From Guyanagaster necrorhizus (Eukaryota > Basidiomycota > Agaricomycetes > Agaricales > Physalacriaceae): 64,000 nt of DNA. Positions 56,728 through 64,000 of the stretch are shown here, piece after piece; within the stretch, counting starts at the first letter, position 1, and each line of letters starts with the position of its first letter. Position numbers and translations under genes: made by a program. The stretch is from positions 1,685,477 through 1,749,476 of the forward strand of contig NW_025064880.1 of the NCBI RefSeq assembly GCF_019112545.1. The letters are read 5' to 3'. The notes beneath the pieces are model-generated. The model saw nothing but the letters and a program-made list of their open reading frames with translations. It did no database searches and was not told the origin of the DNA.

Positions 56728-56908
56728 GGAGGTCGAAGAGAGAGTGCAGTTGCCGCCCTTCATTCTCCGTCACGTCATTGCTAGAAGCGCGCCACTGGTT
56801 CCGCGTCCAAGGCACGTGATCCTATATTTCATGTAATCAGTTTAGGGCAGGTCGAGTCGTGCAGGGGTCTACGCGCCTGGCTCTTCTTTCTTACTACTAC
56901 TTTCCGCA
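56728..56908. promoter_or_regulatory. Divergent region between amylase and LSH remodeller
   Basis: About 180 bp lies between the candidate amylase ATG (56727, minus) and the SNF2 ATG (56909, plus). CACGTGAT occurs near 56814-56821, a possible E-box-type bHLH site. Confidence 0.35.
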
Positions 56909-59900
56909 ATGTCGTTGAGCCCCACCCCGTCTTCCTCGCCTCCATTTATGTCTGAAGCAGCTCCAAGTACGGCGCCTTCGACTCCACCTCCCAATGAGGC
57001 AGAGGATGGCGACGTGAGTGCATTCAGTTGCCGAGCCGCATTCGTAGATACTCATCTTCGAATTAGACATCAGTGAAGCCAATACCCCTGGAGGACGCAG
57101 AAACAGCCAAGAAATATTCGGAGCTCAATCGCGTTTTGCAAAAATCTGCCATGTATTCAAAAATTCTGCACGAACGGCTACTTGAGACCAAGGCGGCGCA
57201 GAAGAAGATCGCTGATGAGAAGACAGAACGGAGGAATGCTACTGCGAAGAAAGGAAGGAAGAGGTTACGTGTCGATGGGAACGACGACGGTGTACGTGCG
57301 AAAAAGATGAAAATGGACAATGGTAGTGCTGAGGCATCTGAGGTGGACGACGAGACAGTCCTCTTCCCTCAGCCATCACTCATCACCGGTGCGAAACTGA
57401 AGACTTACCAGCTAGAAGGTCTTCACTGGATGGTGTCGTTGCACCAGAACGGGATTTCTGGTATTCTTGGTGTGTGGCGGGTGTGCTTGATCTTGTTACT
57501 AGCATAGGCTAACGAACCCTCTTCTAGCCGATGAGATGGGCCTCGGAAAGGTCTATTTCCCTTATTCTTATAGGAATCCTGCTAAACTTCTTATCAGACC
57601 CTCCAAACGATTGCATTCAGTGCTTACCTGAGGGAGAGCGAAGTGTCTCAGGCATTTCTTGTCGTCTGTCCACTCAGTGTATTGCACAATTGGGTGGAGG
57701 AGTATGCCAAGTTCGCACCCGAGGTATGTGGGCCTCTCCTTGAAAAAAAGACACTGCTAAGTCATTGTTGTAGATTCCTGTATGCATGTACCATGGAACG
57801 CCTGAAGAACGAGCTGACTTGAGGAACACTGTCCTGGCTACCATTCCTCGCTCTAAACAAGCTAATTTCGTTTCAAAGACAACGTCCGCCGACAAAATCA
57901 AACTGAAAATCAAGGCTAAGAAAAGTCGAGGTCGTAAAGTCAAGTCCGTCGCCGATGAAGAGGAAGAAGCCTCTTTACCTCCGCCCTTCCCTGTTGTCAT
58001 CACCACTTACGAGATGATCATGAAGGACCGCGTTCACCTTGCGGACTACAATTGGGGCTACATCGTTGTAGACGAGGGTCACCGGCTGAAGAATCTCAAC
58101 AGCAAGCTCATGCGTGAGATCAAGAAATACAACAACGCCAGTCGGATGATACTGACGGGGACACCTTTACATGTACGTCGTCTTCGGTTATGGTGATTCC
58201 ATGAACTCATAAGGGTATTGAAGAATAACCTCTCAGAGCTTTGGGCACTCTTAAACTTTGTCCTTCCCGAAATATTCACGAACGTCGACGATTTTGAGGA
58301 ATGGTAGGAAGACTTTCTATCACCAGCATCTTGATGTGCTGATTCGTACTCAGGTTCAATTTGCCGACGATGCAAACAACGCTTGGCTCTGAACGCTCGT
58401 CGGAAATCATTGATGCCCTTCATGCCATTTTGAAGCCATTCCTGCTTCGCCGACTCAAGGCCGATGTAGAGACAAATTTGCCGCCGAAGAAGGAATATGT
58501 CCTGTATGCGCCGTTGAGTGCCACTCAACGCGAAACATATAACAAAGTTCTGGACGGTAGCCTTCGCGCGTATCTGATCGGGCGCGAGGTTGCGAAGAAA
58601 AAATCTGTCCCGGCGGTGGACCCTGATGAACCGAGACAACTACGGAAAAAGAAAGGCGGCAGGAAAAGTTATTCAGTCGACGGGGATGACGATAATTACT
58701 TGGCTATGCTTGAACATGGAGAAGTTGACGAGAGAGGTGTTAAAGTCCAGGAACAGTCTCATAATATAGAAGCTTTGAGCAAAGAGCATCAGCTGCGGGT
58801 TGCCGGTGGGTCTTTTGTCCCTCACTCATTGCTGTTGATATTGATACATCGCCAGCAAAACACGTCAATAATATGAGACTGCAAAATACCGTTATGCAAT
58901 TGCGCAAAGTTTGCTCCCACCCCTTCCTTTTCGAATGGCCTTTGGATGCCCAGACGCATCAGCCTGCACTAGATAATAGAGTCGTAGACACAAGCGGCAA
59001 GATGATGGTTCTCGATCGGCTGCTCGATGAGCTCTTTAGAAGAAAACACAAAGTTCTGCTATTCAGCCAGTTCACGACGATGCTAGACATTATAGATGTA
59101 AGTTATACGGGTTTTAGTTGTGCCCTTCTGATATAGCTATGTAGGATTGGGCGCGTGAAATGAAGGGTTGGAATATCTGTCGCATCGACGGGTCAACAGC
59201 CCCAATGGACCGTCGTGAGCAGATGAACTTGTTCCAGAATGGTGGGAACGTGCCTGGTACGCCTCACCTGTTCCTCCTTAGCACGCGTGCGGGAGGATTG
59301 GGTATTAATCTTACTGCTGCGGATACGGTTATCTTCTATGATCAAGACTGGGTACGCTGTGTCCACTTAGCGTATTGTAGACACTAAGGTCGCTGTTCTT
59401 TAGAACCCACAGATGGATGCCCAGGCTCAAGACAGAGCGCATCGGATAGGACAGACGAAGCCTGTTCTGATATTCCGGATTGTTACGGCACACACTATCG
59501 AAACGAAGATCATGGAAAGGGCTACTGAGAAGAAGAAGCTTGAAGCTTTGGTCATTGCGAAGGGTAGGCTCTTTCAGTTTTTGGTATTTACGTTCTCATT
59601 TTTGTCGATAGGCAAGTTTCAGGCGCCTACTACTGCTGCCCGTCGAGGCAGGCCTGAAACGATGGCCGAGATGGCCGCGTCGCTTCTCAGGCTTGAGGGC
59701 GAGAAAATTGATGTCGTCCCTGAGACGGTGGAGGGCAAGGCCAATGTTATCAGCGATCTTGACCTCGACGCCCTGCTGGATCGCTCGCCGAAGGTATTCG
59801 CTGATAGAGGACAAGGTTGGACTCAGGAGAAGGAAGGTAAGAAAGCGGCATTTGCAGTTTATGAGGCTCCACAGAACGAAGGGAACGATGCACTGGCGAA

Positions 59901-59925
59901 GATGCTTAGCGAGGATATAGAGTAG
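56909..59925 (+). CDS. LSH: SNF2-family remodeller, LSH/HELLS/DDM1 type
   Basis: A nuclear DNA-dependent ATPase of the LSH/DDM1/Irc5 branch, whose animal and plant members are needed for DNA methylation and transposon silencing. After a Ser/Pro-rich start and a basic helix ([19 protein letters not shown]), the subfamily motif [27 protein letters not shown] appears. Then come Walker A in ADEMGLGKT (spliced, about 57525-57600), [31 protein letters not shown] (DEGH, as in LSH), [27 protein letters not shown], and a long insert. The second lobe has [65 protein letters not shown] and [13 protein letters not shown]. It ends [13 protein letters not shown] at 59922. Motifs are intact. Confidence 0.93.
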
Positions 59926-60037
59926 ATTTGACGTTTTTGTTTCGTTTCTGAGTAAATAAAAGTTAAAATAAACAGCGACGAGCATGTGATCAGCACGTGA
60001 GAAAACAAGCTCATCGTTAGACACGTTCTACTACTAG

Positions 60038-62109
<2,072 letters not shown>

Positions 62110-62176
62110 AATCAATCATGTACAAAGTAGTACAGCATTTTCTCAAATGTGAGAAATATTAGTTACAAATTAGATA

Positions 62177-64000
62177 TCAAAGCGTCTCCCAACCTCCTGA
62201 GTCCAAGGTACTTTCCAGCTTTCGCGCAATAACAGTCGGAATGCCTTGGTTGAGCCACGTCTTCCGTACTTCTTCCCATCGTGCATGATGCAGATACTGC
62301 CTACGTCCACGTCTGAAAAGGGATAGTCAGTAGGTCCACAAGCTGGCAAAGATAGGTGGCCTACCGCATCGATATGTCAATTTCACCATGAACATCCAGA
62401 TAAGGGGACTGTGAGAACGTTCCGTTATTCGCATACAGATACAATAGAGAGCATCGTTTGACAAGGAAATATATTCCAATCGCCCCACCGCATCTAGGGG
62501 GATACTCAATTGTCAAGAACATCATGTAGGTGCAGACAGACTTACTCTCGAGTATGCATGTTGCATTCCCCATGACCTTCACCAGACTCATTGTCCATGC
62601 AACAGTGACTCTGCATGCAACAAGTGACACCACAGAGCAAACATATCGCGGCATCGATAGGCACCGTCTTGCATTTTGTACAGGTCAACGTTTTTTCTCG
62701 GTCGGCAAATAAGTTATCAAGCACAAGTGGAAGTCGTGCAAGACGATATATAGTCGGAGTATCCAAGAGAACTCCAAAGTTCAAGGGTGATGCGGCATGC
62801 GAGTGACCATAATGTGCGCACCAGCCTGATAATGCGTTCTGCAGCGTGTCCTGATTTGGAAGATCAGAAAGTGCAGGAATTCCAAGCATGGCGAGAAGTC
62901 TGTTGTACTCGCTTTGGCTGGCATCAATACCGTCGGGAGTGGGGAATGCGGAAGGAAGAACTGAACGACACAAGATGGTGGCTTTTCGGAGGAAGGGAAG
63001 CGTGAATGAATACATCAGTTTCTCTATACGGGCCTCTCCGAAAGTCTCGAAGGCTAGGGTCGCTGTGTGTTCGAACACAGGGGAATGCCGCACGACAGAC
63101 ATGAAGAACATACGAATGTCGCCAAATATATCATTGTGCATTCGTTGGATAGGTGGCGTCGAGTTATAGCTTCGCATTTTGTTTAGTACGAATACTAAAC
63201 CGATGACTGTCCGGGCTAAACAAGCGTAGTACGTCAATACCAGAAGGTGCGGTAGCATATCTGGAGCAACTGCGGCGGTCTCGATGAGAAGAGTGAAGGG
63301 ATCTCGGAGGAGTAATGGATATGAGAATGATGTGAGCGAACTACGGCTCCATTCGGGTAGTAACCGTTTGATAATAGCTTGCCGTACAGAGTCTCGTCCT
63401 TCATCAGGTCGACCTTTGTAGTGAAGTGCTGAAAGCCTGGTCAGACACGTCAGAAGCCCTCTGATCATCCGCATCTGAGCCTCCGACAAGTTGTCCACCA
63501 TGAACCCAGTTGGTGGCTCCATGCCTCGCTGAGAAATTTCCATGGCTGCAATGGTATAACCAACGAGCTCTTCGGGAAGGTACAGGCCGGCTCCTCGCTC
63601 GGACGATTCTGGTTCAGGACGGTCCCGGAGGTGTCTGGTCTGTTGGGAAACTGACTTGGACACTATCATCACTGTATCCACCATTTTGAACGAATCAGAG
63701 CCCTCTGCCTTCTCCATACTCCGTAGAGTAGTCGTGTATACTGGATCCTGAGCACTCCAAAATACAAATTCACCTGTTCCTGTTCGGAATTGGAGAGAAT
63801 TTGTGACCGGGTCAGGGCGTGACTTCAGAATGTTAATTCCGGCTGCACGTATCCAGTCGGGGAAAGGTGTGGTGTTTAAGGGGATTGTCAGAGGGGCTGA
63901 TACAGGAATAATAACATTTCCTAAGCTTTTGCATAACGGACATATGAATTCTTTTCGAGGAATGCTCTCGGGATGGCTGCGGGTAGCTTGGGCCCTGTGT
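62177..64000 (-). CDS. UBR1: N-recognin E3 ubiquitin ligase UBR1, C-terminal part
   Basis: UBR1 recognises N-degrons and ubiquitinates the substrates with Rad6. The gene enters from the right edge: EFICPLCKSLGNVIIP (about 63920-63965), which is the end of its RING-type region, then PFPDWIRAAGINILKSRPDP. The helical cap domain runs TGEFVFWSAQDPVYTTTLRSMEK..., GYTIAAMEISQRG, PLLLRDPFTLLIETAAVAPDMLPHLLVLTYYACLARTV, then FLRKATILCRSVL. The C-terminal UBLC-like zinc segment is PLVLDNLFADREKTLTCTKCKTVPIDAAICLLCGVTCCMQSHCC, CGGAIGIYFLVKRCSLLYLYANNGTFSQSPYLDVHGEIDISMRRGRRQYLHHARWEEVRKTWLNQ, ending GGWETL at 62180. The UBR box and 5' two-thirds are outside the window. Confidence 0.92.

Noticed and set aside
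58079..58639. 186-codon minus-strand ORF inside the LSH gene
   Set aside because: It lies antisense to highly conserved SNF2 motifs, with no family signal of its own; it is a shadow ORF.
62542..63717. 391-codon ORF taken as a complete gene
   Set aside because: It is an internal exon of UBR1; the conserved frame continues upstream (to at least 63965) and downstream to 62177.

Overview
The window looks like nuclear DNA of a filamentous basidiomycete, most likely an Agaricomycete (mushroom-forming fungus). Genes are split by many short introns (about 45-60 nt, GT-AG, CTAAC/CTGAC-type branch points) and intergenic gaps are short. The protein families are ordinary fungal housekeeping families: myosin V, Skt5/Chs4, an Ert1-type regulator, COG subunits and SDA1. 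Gene models were spliced by eye, so outer limits and key motifs are more reliable than every internal splice site.

1-7925 is a nest of decayed LTR retrotransposons. A truncated Ty3/gypsy element lies on the minus strand (167-6754; right-hand LTR 6287-6754). It sits against a truncated Ty1/copia element, also minus strand (6755-7925; LTR 7723-7925). At the left edge (1-166) is the 3' end of another LTR of the gypsy family in the opposite orientation, ending inside the integrase. The block is almost free of CpG from about 170 to 7918, whereas the 1-166 LTR fragment keeps its CpGs. This suggests CpG-methylation decay with a younger LTR at the edge.

8512-31 kb is dense housekeeping: NUF2 (kinetochore), an F-box-like gene with a broken frame, PNKP (DNA end repair), a YSA1-type NUDIX hydrolase with a 12-nt microexon, SDA1 (60S biogenesis), an RG-rich protein, phosphoglycerate kinase, a PHD-JmjC histone demethylase, the chitin-synthase regulator Skt5/Chs4, a Nit2-type amidase, a type I DnaJ (Ydj1), a UPF0538 protein and a GH3 beta-glucosidase with PA14. 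32.5-41.4 kb is rich in trafficking genes: COG4, VPS2 and COG6, together with the AN1 zinc-finger protein CUZ1 and RPC40.

After a secreted M20-type peptidase (41686-43370) there is a 2.7-kb stretch with broken coding signals and a foldback repeat. It is followed by an ERT1-like Zn2Cys6/PAS regulator, myosin V, a GH13 alpha-amylase with an unclear start, an LSH/DDM1-type SNF2 remodeller, mitochondrial glutamyl-tRNA synthetase and the C-terminal part of UBR1, which runs off the right edge.

Many neighbours are divergent pairs with 50-170 bp between start codons (PNKP/YSA1, RG protein/PGK, UPF0538/GH3, VPS2/CUZ1, COG6/RPC40, amylase/LSH), so shared bidirectional promoters are likely. I see no CRISPR array, rRNA, confident tRNA or obviously new multigene system. 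The best leads are the CpG-decay contrast between the two LTRs, the unidentified gene remnant at 43.9-45.5 kb, the foldback at 45.9-46.1 kb, and several unusual splicing details.
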